Positions 53,667 to 63,419 of a stretch of DNA of 64,000 nucleotides are shown here, in pieces; position 1 is the first letter of the stretch; each line of letters opens with the position of its first letter. The notes beneath the pieces are model-generated. The model saw nothing but the letters and a program-made list of their open reading frames with translations. It was not told the DNA's origin and did no database searches. Made by a program: the position numbers and the translations under genes. This stretch comes from UBA6163 sp031411655 (GTDB lineage: Bacteria > Planctomycetota > Planctomycetia > Pirellulales > Pirellulaceae): contig JANOBM010000124.1 in the NCBI GenBank assembly GCA_031411655.1, forward strand, positions 66,646-130,645, written 5' to 3'.

Positions 53667-54917
53667 ATGACCAATCCACCCGTATCATCCAATCAAGCTA
53701 GCTTTCACGATGCGGCGGTCTCTCTGGGGATTCCTTCCACCGGTCCTCTTGCCCCTGCTTCGCCTAAAAGCGAACCGCTTGTGCCCATCGCTGCGATTTC
53801 AGTCCCACCCGGACGTATTTTGATCGTTGACGATGAGATTGCCAACGTAAGAGTGCTGAAACGTTATCTCAATGGCGGCGGCTATTCGGATATTTATACG
53901 ACGACGGATTCGGCGACAGCGATTCAGCTCATCGAACGGGAAAAGCCAGACTTATTGCTTCTCGACATCATGATGCCAGAGGTTTCCGGTATCGATATTT
54001 TGCGCGCGCTACGACAACAAAAGCGGTACAAGCATCTGCCGGTCTTGATTGTGACAGCCAATACCGATGTGGAAACCAAGAGAATCTGCTTAGAGTTGGG
54101 TGCGACGGATTTTCTACACAAACCCGTTGACCCATTGGATCTGCTTCCACGTGTTCGAAACACTCTCGTCACGAAATCGTTTCAAGATCAGTTAGCGACG
54201 TACGCTCAGCAACTAGAGAAACGAGTTTTGCAGCGTACTCGCGAGCTTGAGGCGTCGCGCCGACAAGTGGTGCAGTGTCTCGCCCGTGCGGCGGAGTATC
54301 GAGATACGGAAACGGGCAACCATGTGATTCGCGTGGGGCGATTTGCGGGGTTGATCGCGAAGCAATTGGGGTTCACCGACGAGGAAGTCAGCAACATTGA
54401 GATGGCGGCTCAACTTCATGACGTGGGGAAAATCGCCATCCCGGATTCGATCTTGCACAAGCCGGGGAAGCTTGACCCTGACGAGTTTGAAGTGATCAAG
54501 CGCCATGCGGCACTGGGGCATTCAATTGTGCGGCCGCACGCTCCCGAAGACGCCGATCGATTAAAGCAGCACGTCATCGCCGGTGGGCAAATGTTAATCG
54601 TGCAAAGTAGTCCATTGCTGCGATTGGCTGCCTCCATTGCATTGTCTCATCACGAGCGATGGGACGGGACTGGTTATCCGCTTGGGTTGAAGGGTGACGA
54701 CATTCCATTGGAAGCAAGAATCACCAGTGTTGCAGATGTGTTTGATGCGCTGAGTTCAGCGCGTCCGTACAAGGTTGCGATGCCGCGAGAAAAGTGCTTT
54801 GCGATTCTTGAAGAAGGCAGCGGCACGCAGTTTGACCCGCAAGTGCTTCAAGCCTTTTTCTCTCGGTCCGACGAAATCATTGCCATTCAAAAAGAACTCG
54901 TCGATATTCCCGTTTGA
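53667..54917 (+). CDS. Response regulator with HD-GYP phosphodiesterase domain
   Basis: ATG at 53667 (MTNPPVSSNQ) is chosen over a TTG at 53619; 416 residues. A 45-residue Pro/Ser-rich leader precedes the receiver domain (about 50-170): VDDE acidic pocket, LLLLDIMMPEVSGIDIL with the phospho-acceptor Asp, and the lysine in DFLHKPVDPLDL. A coiled-coil linker (about 180-215) connects to the HD-GYP domain (about 215-400), with HD in AAQLHDVGKIAIPDSILHKPG and GYP in HHERWDGTGYPLGLKGDDIPLEARI. The family hydrolyses cyclic di-GMP; phosphorylation likely controls activity. No partner kinase is adjacent. Confidence 0.94.
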   Translation: MTNPPVSSNQASFHDAAVSLGIPSTGPLAPASPKSEPLVPIAAISVPPGRILIVDDEIANVRVLKRYLNGGGYSDIYTTTDSATAIQLIEREKPDLLLLDIMMPEVSGIDILRALRQQKRYKHLPVLIVTANTDVETKRICLELGATDFLHKPVDPLDLLPRVRNTLVTKSFQDQLATYAQQLEKRVLQRTRELEASRRQVVQCLARAAEYRDTETGNHVIRVGRFAGLIAKQLGFTDEEVSNIEMAAQLHDVGKIAIPDSILHKPGKLDPDEFEVIKRHAALGHSIVRPHAPEDADRLKQHVIAGGQMLIVQSSPLLRLAASIALSHHERWDGTGYPLGLKGDDIPLEARITSVADVFDALSSARPYKVAMPREKCFAILEEGSGTQFDPQVLQAFFSRSDEIIAIQKELVDIPV

Positions 54918-54928
54918 CAGTCCCAAGG

Positions 54929-56200
54929 TCACCTATCGGGCGCGATGTCAGCGGGTTCCGTATTGCGTGGCTTTATGAGTAGGACCAATCCGATCGATAG
55001 CAGCGCTGCGCCGGCGATGATGCTAAAGATACTAAAGTGGCCTGCCTTTTGATCCCGTAGAATCCCAAATCCCCAATCGGCCAAGCCACCAAAGCTAATG
55101 CTCAGCAGGTTCATGATTCCATAGCCCGTGGCCCTTAATCGCGGAGCGACAATTTGGCATAGGATTGGCATGTTGTTGCAATCAAAAAACCCCCATCCCA
55201 GGCCAAAGAGAATCAGAAAAGAAACTGCCACCCAAAGGTGACCGGTACTCGGCGCGTAGCCGACCCCGATCATTGCTGGCACGATCAACAACATTCCGAT
55301 GGCGCTGACATGAATGCGGCCCCTCTCGGATCTTCGCATCCAGCGATCAGCTAACCAGCCTCCCGTCATGGCACCCACAATGGCAGCGATCTGCCAATAG
55401 ACAGTTGCCGACACGCCTGCTTTTCCCTGGCTGATTCCAAACTGGTCTTTGAGGATGGACGGCATCCAATCGCGCACCACCCAGCCTGCCATTGCGGGAA
55501 GAGTAAAATAGATTACGAGCAGTCGGAACGATCCATTATGGAGCAACTCGCGGAGTGTGCTCCAAGGCGAGCCATGAATGACTCGTTCGGGACTCGGCGA
55601 TCGAGTTGGGTTTTGCAACATTAAGAAAAGCGGTAGCGCATACAATATTCCGACTAGCCCGCAGGCATCAAAAGCCCAACGCCAACCCAATGCTGGCTGA
55701 TCAGCTACATAGCCGCTGAAGCCCCCAATGATGACACCAAAATACATGCCCATCTGATGAACGCCGACCGCTCGCGAGCGGGTTATGCGCAAATGAAAGT
55801 CAGCGATCAGAGCTAGCGCTGCCGGAATGTAGAAGGCCTCGCTGGCTCCCATCAGCGCGCGAGTGGCAAGCAATTGGTCGTAGGTTTGGACTTGGCCGGT
55901 CAACCAAGTGATCAACGACCAAACGAATAGGCTAACGACGATTACGTGACGCCGGCTGTACCGATCTGCTAGATAGCCCCCGATTGGACTGAGACCCGCG
56001 TATACCCACTTGAACAGGGCGAGGACTTTTCCCCAATCCGCCTCGCGTTCGATTCCGGTGATATCTGACATCACCGAATACTTCATCGATGCCAGCAGCT
56101 GACGATCAAGGTAATTGAGCAATGCTACCGGCACCAAAAGCGCCACGATTAGCCATGCAGTCCTCATGGAATGGGGTGATTCGGGGCCCGTTGAGCTCAT
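54929..56200 (-). CDS. MFS transporter
   Basis: A 423-residue major facilitator protein with about 12 hydrophobic segments. The first helix ends LLNYLDRQLLAS; the loop 2-3 motif is GGYLADRYSRRHVI (MFS motif A, GxxxDRxxRR) and the second half repeats it as GGWLADRWMRRSERGRI. The first half also has ATRALMGASEAFYIPAALALI, as in anion:cation symporter and related hexuronate/phthalate groups. The substrate is probably an organic anion or sugar acid, but this cannot be fixed by sequence reading. It is convergent with the HD-GYP gene, with an 11-base gap. Confidence 0.92.
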   Translation of the reverse strand: MSSTGPESPHSMRTAWLIVALLVPVALLNYLDRQLLASMKYSVMSDITGIEREADWGKVLALFKWVYAGLSPIGGYLADRYSRRHVIVVSLFVWSLITWLTGQVQTYDQLLATRALMGASEAFYIPAALALIADFHLRITRSRAVGVHQMGMYFGVIIGGFSGYVADQPALGWRWAFDACGLVGILYALPLFLMLQNPTRSPSPERVIHGSPWSTLRELLHNGSFRLLVIYFTLPAMAGWVVRDWMPSILKDQFGISQGKAGVSATVYWQIAAIVGAMTGGWLADRWMRRSERGRIHVSAIGMLLIVPAMIGVGYAPSTGHLWVAVSFLILFGLGWGFFDCNNMPILCQIVAPRLRATGYGIMNLLSISFGGLADWGFGILRDQKAGHFSIFSIIAGAALLSIGLVLLIKPRNTEPADIAPDR

Positions 56201-56715
56201 GGAAGGTAGCGTTGGAAACTGTGTTTGAGTGGGATAGCTCGTTCGATCAGCAAACGCCCAGCGACGCGAACGGGCCGTGTTTTCCGTGAGAGCCTAACAT
56301 TTCTTACGACCTTATTTAGGTTGACGTTAAAAATTCTTCCTTTAGAATGGTGGGAGGTGCGTCCGGTGCACCTACCCGCCTGCCCACCACCAATCAGTCA
56401 GTGACTTGGGCTACCGGCGAAACGGTGATCGGGATCATCCGTTTGGCTGGATCGGCGGTGTCAGACCACATCCTCCTGGGAAAACACGGCAAACAGTTGT
56501 CGGGACGGCAACGTCACCTGGGGCTTGGATCGGTCGGACGCCTCCGTCTGACGATTCGATCGATAGTACCTTTTGCGATTGCCTCGCTGACGGGTCCGTC
56601 GGTTTTGCCGCTGTGTGATAGTCCATGATCGAGAGTTCGATCGTTGCCGAGCCGATTAAGCGGGTTTCCCGGTTCTAGGACGGTTGGCCAATACCATCGC
56701 ATTCGGGAGCTTCGC
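56201..56715. other. Divergent leader region with a compound hairpin
   Basis: This 515-base gap precedes the 1722-residue fusion gene. At 56349-56388 GGTGGG pairs with CCCACC around an inner stem AGGTGC-gtccggt-GCACCT. A 93-codon frame spans 56347-56628 but has no family features and no ribosome-binding site. The ribosome-binding sequence GGGAG for the next gene lies at 56705-56709. Confidence 0.4.
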
Positions 56716-59700
56716 GTGACTTTCAGCTCGTTTCGACCAGTAACCATGAATGGCGTGGCTCTGGGGTTTGCCCTCGCAGGGTCGTTGTTTGGTTTTTTGA
56801 GTTCGTCGTCCGGCTTGGCTAGGGGCGAAGAAACCCCTGCAGCGGAGTCGGTAAAGCCCGTCAGTTTTCATGCCGACGTGATGCCGATCCTGCGTGCAAA
56901 TTGCCTTGGTTGCCATCAAGGAGCGAAGCACCGCGGTGAATACGTGATGACTCAGTTCGAGGCACTGGTATCAGGCGGTGAGTCGGGGACGCCCGCGATT
57001 GTTCCGGGTAATCCGGATGCGAGCAATTTGGTGACCCAAATCACCCCGGTGGATGGCCACGCTGAAATGCCCGATGAGCCCGCAAAGCCGCTTTCGCAAA
57101 CAGAGATCGAACTGATTCGTCGCTGGATCGCGGAAGGCGCAAAAAACGATTCTCCAGCAACGTCAAGCCGATTCGACGCGGCTAACCCACCGGTCTATCG
57201 CAACCCGCCAACGATCACGTCGACCGATATTTCGCCAAATGGAAAGTGGGTCGCCGCCGCAGGTTATCACGAAGTGTTTATCATCGATGCGGCCTCCGGG
57301 CAACGAATTCATCGATTGGTGGGCAATAGCCCACGGATCAACAGCGTCCGATTTTCGCCTGATTCCATGCGGCTTGCCGTTGCCGCAGGTACACCCGCCA
57401 TTGCCGGTGAAATCCAGATTTGGAATCCTGAGACGGCAGAACTCGTACTTTCAACCTCGGTCACCTACGACACGCTCTCGGGCGTTCGATGGTCGCCAGA
57501 CGGAACGCGTCTTTCGTTTGGAGCAGGCGACAACACGCTGCGCGCGATTGACTCGACGACCGGACAGCAGGTGCTATTTCAGGGAGCTCACGAAGACTGG
57601 GTGCTCGATACCGTCTTTACAGTTGACGGTAAACACTTGATCTCGGTCGCGCGCGACATGTCCTGCAAGCTTACCGAAGTAGAGACTGAACGGTTTATCG
57701 ACAATATCACATCGATCACACCGGGTGCTCTGTCGGGCGGATTGAATAGTGTTGAGCGTCATCCCTTGCGCGATGAAGTATTGCTTGGTGGCGCCGATGG
57801 GAAGGCGAAGGTGTATCGCGTCTTTCGCCAAACGGCGCGGGTGATCGGCGACGATGCAAACTTGATTCGCCAAATGCCGGCGATGGCGGGTCGTATTTTT
57901 TCGGTAGCAATCAGCCCAGATGGCTCACGCCTGGCTGCCGCCGCCACCCTTGACGGCCAAAGCGAAGTTCGCGTCTGGAATTATGACTTCGCAGGCACCA
58001 TGTCAGATGAGCTAAAGCAGTTAGCAGCCAAACCAGCCGCCGAACTGTCCCCGGAAGAAAAGAAACGACTGGACGATTACGCCGGTTCGCCTGTCACCCA
58101 GGTGTGGCAAGCAGAGATTGCCGATGCGTCCATCTATAGCATTCGTTTCGCGGCAGATCAGTCGTTGATCGTCGCTGGGGATGATGGCAAGATCCGGCGT
58201 TACGATCCAAGTGGCCAGCTTGGCCTGGTCATTGAACCAATTGATCCTTCGAGCGTTCAATCCGTCAGCCAAACGCAAATCGCATTTGATCCCATCGTTT
58301 GGACCCGTGACCGTGTCGCGAAAAGCGATCACGCATCGGAGAACGTGCCCCTTGCTGATCAAGTCACAAGCCTCCAAATCGCCCCGAACGCAGTATCCCT
58401 TAGCGGGCCGCTCTCCTACACCCAGACCGTCGTTACGGCAGTTTTGCAGGACGGGTCGACCGCCGATGTCACTCGTGCCGTCGCTTGGTCGGTTCCGAAT
58501 TTTATCGCCGCCACTCCGACAGGCCTGCTAAGGCCGATTGCAAACGGTAGGGGCCCAGCAACGGTCAGCTATGGCAATCATTCGGTTTCATTCGAAATCG
58601 ATGTTGAAGGTCTCGCGACGGCGGACTCAGCAGGTAATAACGACATCGATTTCATCCGCGATGTGAATCCCGTCTTGAGTCGACTGGGATGCAATCAAGG
58701 CACGTGCCATGGAGCCCAAGCCGGGAAGAACGGTTTTAAGCTTTCCCTTCGCGGGTACGACCCCATTTTTGATCTTCGCGCTTTAACTGATGATCATGCG
58801 GCCAGACGAATCAACTCGTCGGATCCCGACCAATCATTGATGCTGCTCAAGCCGCTGGGAATCGCACCTCATCAAGGCGGCAAATTGATGTCTGCGAATG
58901 ACCCCGCGTTCGCGATCCTCCAACGATGGATCGCTGATGGTTGTAAACTCAAACTGGATACGCCGCGCGTTTCTAAGATCGAGATCTCTCCCACCAACCC
59001 AGTTGTCAATTCAACCGGAGCAAGTCAGCAAGTTCGCGTTGTTGCTTATTACAGCAACGGACTTTCTCGTGATGTGACCGCCGAAGCGTTTCTCACCAGC
59101 GGGAATTCTGAAGTGGCCGAAGCGGCAAGCGATGGACTGCTCAAAGCGGTTCGTCGTGGGGAGGCTCCGCTCCTGGCGAGGTATGAAGGTAATTATGCCG
59201 CGACGACGATGACGGTGATGGGGAAGCGAGACGATTTCCAGTGGGTGGAGCCGCCAACCTGGAATCGCATCGATGAGTTCGTCACGACGAAGTGGAAACG
59301 ACTCAAGATTCAACCGAGCGAACTCTGCACCGACGAGGAGTTCCTTCGCCGCGTGTATCTCGATCTCACCGGATTGCCACCCTCTAGCGACGACCTGCGA
59401 TCTTTCTTGGCTGACACGACCGATACGCAGCAGAAAAGGGCGATGGTGATCGATAAGTTGATCGCATCGGATGAATCGGTTGAATATTGGACGAACAAAT
59501 GGGCCGATTTACTTCAGGTCAATCGTAAGTACCTCGGAGTCGAAGGGAGCGCTGCCTATCGCAAATGGATTCGTGATTCGGTTGCTCGAAATCAGCCCTA
59601 CAACGAATTTGCGAAAGACATTCTGACCGCAATGGGGTCCAATAAAACAAACCCACCCGCGTCGTACTTCAAGGTTCTGCGAACGCCTGAAGAAACGATG

Positions 59701-61884
59701 GAAAACACAACGCACCTATTTCTTGGCATTCGGTTTAACTGCAATAAGTGTCACGACCATCCGTTTGAGCGTTGGACACAGGACCAGTACTACGAAACGG
59801 CGGCGTTCTTCAAGCGAACCTCTCTCCGTGCGGATCCCGCTAGCGGAACAGCAACGATCGGCGGTTCAGCCGTCGAAGGCGCCCAGCCGCTGTACGAAGA
59901 AGTCTTCGAAGCGGATGGCGGTGAGATGAAGCACCAACGAACCGCAAAGGAAGTGGCACCGAAGTTTCCCTATGACGTTCCACATGACGAGCCCCAGGGT
60001 GGCACCCGGCGCGACTCGCTCGCATCGTGGATGATCGATGCGGACAACCCCTATTTTGCACGAAGCTACGTCAATCGCCTTTGGGGCTATATGACCGGCG
60101 TAGGTTTGATCGAACCGATCGACGATATCCGCGCAGGTAATCCGCCCACCAACCCGGAGCTGCTGGATTTTCTCACGCGTTCATTCATCGAAAGCGGCTT
60201 TGACCGTCGCCAAATGCTCCGAATGATGTGCAACAGTCGTACTTACCAGTTGTCGTCAAAAACAAACCAATGGAACAACGACGACACCCAAAACTATTCC
60301 CACGCGACACCGCGGCGTCTGCCTGCCGAAGTATTGTTTGATACGGTCTATTTCGCGACCGGTTCAACGCCCAATATTCCCGGCGTCCCTAAAGGGACTC
60401 GGGCCGCCGAATTGCCGGATGCCGGCGTTCAACTCGACGACGGGTTTTTACAAAGCCTCGGTCGACCGGTTCGCGAAAGTGCATGTGAATGCGAGCGCAG
60501 CGCGGATCTCCAACTCGGTCCAGTGATGGCGCTGGTTAGTGGTCCCACAGTCGGCCAGGCAATCGTCGATGCAGAGAACGACGTTCATCGGATCGTGAAT
60601 ACAACGACCGACGACGCAAAGTTAGTCGAGGAACTGTTCCTGCGATTGCTCGCTCGCCTTCCCATGCAATCAGAAGTGGAAGCGTTCTCGTCCCTCCGTA
60701 AAGAGATCGCCGAAAACCATCTTTCGCTAGCTGCTTCGCTCGCAGAGCGCGAAGCGTGGTGGAATGAGGAGCTTCCCAAGCGTGAAGCTGCTAAATCGGA
60801 ACTGATAAAAGCCGCCGAATCGCAACTTGCGGCAGCGATCGAAAAGGCAAAGCCTGAACAGGATCGACTAGCCAAAGAGCGGGACGAGCGAATTGCTGCG
60901 GCACAGGCAAAGCTGGCCGAAACACAAAGCAAACTGCCGGAACGATTGGCTGCTTGGGAACAAAGTCACGTTGACAATACAGAATGGTTCCCGATGGTTC
61001 CCGCCAAAATGGAATCGACAAATAAGGACGAGATGCAAATTCGGGAAGACCGATCGATCATCGTTTCAGGTGCGGCTGAAAAAGGTGTTTATGAATTGAC
61101 CTTCAACACTTCATTGACGAACATCACCGGCGTTCGGCTGGAGGCATTGTCGACCGATGTTGCAACCGGTCGTGGCCCCGGTCTATCCGACAACAGCAAT
61201 TTCGTGGTTACGGAATTAGAACTTACCACCGCCGATCGGATGACGCCCCAAGAACAGCAGCCGGTACCGATTGCGGCAGGACTTGCCGACTACAGCCAGC
61301 AAGGATTTAGTCCAGAAGCTTTATTCGACGGCAACAAGCAGGACCAGGGCGGATGGGCCATCCACACCTCCACGCTGCATACGCACTGGGTTGTGCTGCA
61401 ACTGAAAGCACCTCTCGTGCTTGACCAGAATAAGAATCTGATCGTGCGATTGCATCAGTTTCACGAGGCCCCCAAGCATCGCCTGGGACGTTTTAGAATT
61501 AGCTTCACGACTAACCAATCTGAAAAGCTTGCCCTCGGCTTGGCGGAACCGTACCGAGTGATCGCCTCCAAGCCGGTCGACAAACGGACTGACGCAGACA
61601 AAAGCTATCTCACTGGATACTTCGAGTCCCTCGACCCAGCGTTGAAAGCAGATCGCGACGCGTTAGCGGCGTCCCAAGCGGGCGTTCCTGCGGATTTGGA
61701 GGTGGTTGCGGCGCAGTCTCGACTTGAGCGCACCAAGATGCCACTGCCCATCGATCCCACTTTGGAACGTCTTCGAATCGACATCGCTCAAAGTGAAAGC
61801 CAAAGCAAGAACGATCGGCTCACCGCAGCCGAAGACCTTGTTTGGGCACTGATCAATAGCCCTTCATTTCTTTTTAACCGTTAA
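56716..61884 (+). CDS. Giant cytochrome / WD40 / Ig-like / DUF1549 / DUF1553 fusion
   Basis: GTG at 56716 is chosen because GGGAG lies six bases upstream (1722 residues); ATG at 56746 is an alternative. A signal segment (GVALGFALAGSLFGFL) ends near residue 38. Order: PSCyt1 domain with C63-LG-C66-H67; about seven WD40-like blades (about 155-525, e.g. INSVRFSPDSMRLAVA, GVRWSPDGTRLSFG); Ig-like domain (about 550-635); second cytochrome-like block with C659-x4-C664-H665; a second Ig-like domain (about 755-840); DUF1549 (about 845-1040, with CHDHPFERWTQDQYY); DUF1553 from about 1095. Near 1335-1415 an Ala/Glu/Lys coiled coil and then a beta-rich domain interrupt DUF1553, whose terminal DLVWALINSPSFLF ends the protein. 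It is followed by its DUF1501 partner. Confidence 0.88.
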   Translation: MTFSSFRPVTMNGVALGFALAGSLFGFLSSSSGLARGEETPAAESVKPVSFHADVMPILRANCLGCHQGAKHRGEYVMTQFEALVSGGESGTPAIVPGNPDASNLVTQITPVDGHAEMPDEPAKPLSQTEIELIRRWIAEGAKNDSPATSSRFDAANPPVYRNPPTITSTDISPNGKWVAAAGYHEVFIIDAASGQRIHRLVGNSPRINSVRFSPDSMRLAVAAGTPAIAGEIQIWNPETAELVLSTSVTYDTLSGVRWSPDGTRLSFGAGDNTLRAIDSTTGQQVLFQGAHEDWVLDTVFTVDGKHLISVARDMSCKLTEVETERFIDNITSITPGALSGGLNSVERHPLRDEVLLGGADGKAKVYRVFRQTARVIGDDANLIRQMPAMAGRIFSVAISPDGSRLAAAATLDGQSEVRVWNYDFAGTMSDELKQLAAKPAAELSPEEKKRLDDYAGSPVTQVWQAEIADASIYSIRFAADQSLIVAGDDGKIRRYDPSGQLGLVIEPIDPSSVQSVSQTQIAFDPIVWTRDRVAKSDHASENVPLADQVTSLQIAPNAVSLSGPLSYTQTVVTAVLQDGSTADVTRAVAWSVPNFIAATPTGLLRPIANGRGPATVSYGNHSVSFEIDVEGLATADSAGNNDIDFIRDVNPVLSRLGCNQGTCHGAQAGKNGFKLSLRGYDPIFDLRALTDDHAARRINSSDPDQSLMLLKPLGIAPHQGGKLMSANDPAFAILQRWIADGCKLKLDTPRVSKIEISPTNPVVNSTGASQQVRVVAYYSNGLSRDVTAEAFLTSGNSEVAEAASDGLLKAVRRGEAPLLARYEGNYAATTMTVMGKRDDFQWVEPPTWNRIDEFVTTKWKRLKIQPSELCTDEEFLRRVYLDLTGLPPSSDDLRSFLADTTDTQQKRAMVIDKLIASDESVEYWTNKWADLLQVNRKYLGVEGSAAYRKWIRDSVARNQPYNEFAKDILTAMGSNKTNPPASYFKVLRTPEETMENTTHLFLGIRFNCNKCHDHPFERWTQDQYYETAAFFKRTSLRADPASGTATIGGSAVEGAQPLYEEVFEADGGEMKHQRTAKEVAPKFPYDVPHDEPQGGTRRDSLASWMIDADNPYFARSYVNRLWGYMTGVGLIEPIDDIRAGNPPTNPELLDFLTRSFIESGFDRRQMLRMMCNSRTYQLSSKTNQWNNDDTQNYSHATPRRLPAEVLFDTVYFATGSTPNIPGVPKGTRAAELPDAGVQLDDGFLQSLGRPVRESACECERSADLQLGPVMALVSGPTVGQAIVDAENDVHRIVNTTTDDAKLVEELFLRLLARLPMQSEVEAFSSLRKEIAENHLSLAASLAEREAWWNEELPKREAAKSELIKAAESQLAAAIEKAKPEQDRLAKERDERIAAAQAKLAETQSKLPERLAAWEQSHVDNTEWFPMVPAKMESTNKDEMQIREDRSIIVSGAAEKGVYELTFNTSLTNITGVRLEALSTDVATGRGPGLSDNSNFVVTELELTTADRMTPQEQQPVPIAAGLADYSQQGFSPEALFDGNKQDQGGWAIHTSTLHTHWVVLQLKAPLVLDQNKNLIVRLHQFHEAPKHRLGRFRISFTTNQSEKLALGLAEPYRVIASKPVDKRTDADKSYLTGYFESLDPALKADRDALAASQAGVPADLEVVAAQSRLERTKMPLPIDPTLERLRIDIAQSESQSKNDRLTAAEDLVWALINSPSFLFNR

Positions 61885-61920
61885 CGTTTCCGTCCCCATT
61901 CCCTTACCACTGGTCAAGCT

Positions 61921-63417
61921 ATGCTTTCCTTTCAAGGCCCTCTTGCGAAAGACCTTTGCGATCGACACCTGTCCGCAACACGACGAGACGTGCTTCGCAT
62001 TGGCGGCAGTGGGATATTGGGCCTATCGCTAGGCTCACTCCTCCGATTGCAAGCATCGGCAAATGAATCGGTGAGCACTGAACTTGCTGGTGCGCAATTG
62101 ATCAAAGGGGGTCCGGGTTGGGGCAAGGCCAAGAGTATCATCATGGTCTACCTGCAGGGCGGACCTAGCCATCTGGATCTTTGGGATCCAAAGGAAAATG
62201 TGCCAGACAACGTGAAGAGTATCTTCAAGCCGATCAGCACGAAGATTCCCGGAATCATGTTTACGGAGAACCTGCCAAAGCTGAGTCAAATCAACGATCG
62301 TTTCACGATGATTCGGTCAATGTCTTATACGCCCAACGGTTTGTTCAACCACACGGCGGCGATCTATCAGATGATGACCGGCTACACGACAGACAAGGTA
62401 AGCCCTTCGGGGCAACTAGAGCCTCCGACCCCCAAAGATTTCCCTAATTTCGGAAGTAACCTCGTTCGGTTGCGTCCTGTCGACGAGCCGATGCTCCCGT
62501 TTGTCATGCTCCCCCGTCCCCTTCAAGAATCCAATGTGGTCGGTAAGGGTGGAACCGCAGGCTTCCTTGGTAAATCCTTCGATCCCTACACGCTCTATCC
62601 TGATGGCGACGATATGGATATGGACAAGATGAGTCGCATCAAGGTCGACGACCTTAAAATGCGCCCCGAAGTCTTTAGTGTCCGGCTCCAGCGACGCGCT
62701 AAGCTTCGTGACCTGCTCAATCAGCAAATGCCGGATATCAATAAGGCGATCGAATCTTACGACCTCGATGAGTATTACGATCGCGCGCTATCACTGGTTG
62801 TCTCTGGGCGGGCCCGTGACGCATTTAATTTGTCAGAAGAGCCCGATGATCTCCGAGACCGCTACGGCAGGAATACGTTCGGTCAAAGTTGCCTGCTCGC
62901 AAGGCGGCTTGTTGAAGCAGGCACGCGAGTCGTAGAAGTGATTTGGCCTAAAGTTGCGAACAGTGATAACCACTCATGGGACCAGCACACTGGGTTATCC
63001 GAGCGGATGAGAGATCGCTCGGCGCCCATGCTCGATTCGGGGCTGACGTCGCTAATCGAGGATCTTGATGAACGCGGCATGTTGGAAGACACCCTCGTCG
63101 TAGCGGTCGGCGAATTTGGACGAAGCCCACAGCGAGGCGTAAGTACCAGTGGCAATAGCAACAGCGATGACGGTCGAGACCACTGGCCGTATTGCTATAC
63201 CGCTGTCATGGCCGGCGCTGGAGTACGAAGAGGCTACGTTCACGGCAAGAGTGATAAGACCGCTTCCGCGCCGCTGGAAGATCCTGTCCATCCGAACCAA
63301 CTGCTCGCATCGATCTACCATAACTTTGGCATTCATCCTGAAACGATTGTCTATAACCACCTCAATCAGCCTCGAGAACTTGTTAAGGCAGAAGCGGTTA
63401 CGAAGTTGTTTGCCTAA
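61921..63417 (+). CDS. DUF1501 protein paired with the giant fusion
   Basis: A 498-residue DUF1501 protein starting 36 bases after the fusion gene. The signal is of Tat type but reduced (SATRRDVLRIGGSGILGLSLG). Motifs: IIMVYLQGGPSHLDLWDPKE, RSMSYTPNGLFNHTAAIYQMMTG, RDRYGRNTFGQSCLLARRLVEAGTRV, HSWDQHTGLSERM, VVAVGEFGRSPQRG and GRDHWPYCYTAVMAGAG. The metal-ligand Asp and His positions of the sulfatase/phosphatase superfamily are retained. It ends two bases before the amidohydrolase gene, so the three are likely co-transcribed. Confidence 0.92.
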   Translation: MLSFQGPLAKDLCDRHLSATRRDVLRIGGSGILGLSLGSLLRLQASANESVSTELAGAQLIKGGPGWGKAKSIIMVYLQGGPSHLDLWDPKENVPDNVKSIFKPISTKIPGIMFTENLPKLSQINDRFTMIRSMSYTPNGLFNHTAAIYQMMTGYTTDKVSPSGQLEPPTPKDFPNFGSNLVRLRPVDEPMLPFVMLPRPLQESNVVGKGGTAGFLGKSFDPYTLYPDGDDMDMDKMSRIKVDDLKMRPEVFSVRLQRRAKLRDLLNQQMPDINKAIESYDLDEYYDRALSLVVSGRARDAFNLSEEPDDLRDRYGRNTFGQSCLLARRLVEAGTRVVEVIWPKVANSDNHSWDQHTGLSERMRDRSAPMLDSGLTSLIEDLDERGMLEDTLVVAVGEFGRSPQRGVSTSGNSNSDDGRDHWPYCYTAVMAGAGVRRGYVHGKSDKTASAPLEDPVHPNQLLASIYHNFGIHPETIVYNHLNQPRELVKAEAVTKLFA

Positions 63418-63419
63418 TC

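Noticed and set aside
56347..56628. 93-codon plus-strand open frame upstream of the fusion gene
   Set aside because: It begins inside a hairpin, lacks a ribosome-binding site and has no recognisable domain.
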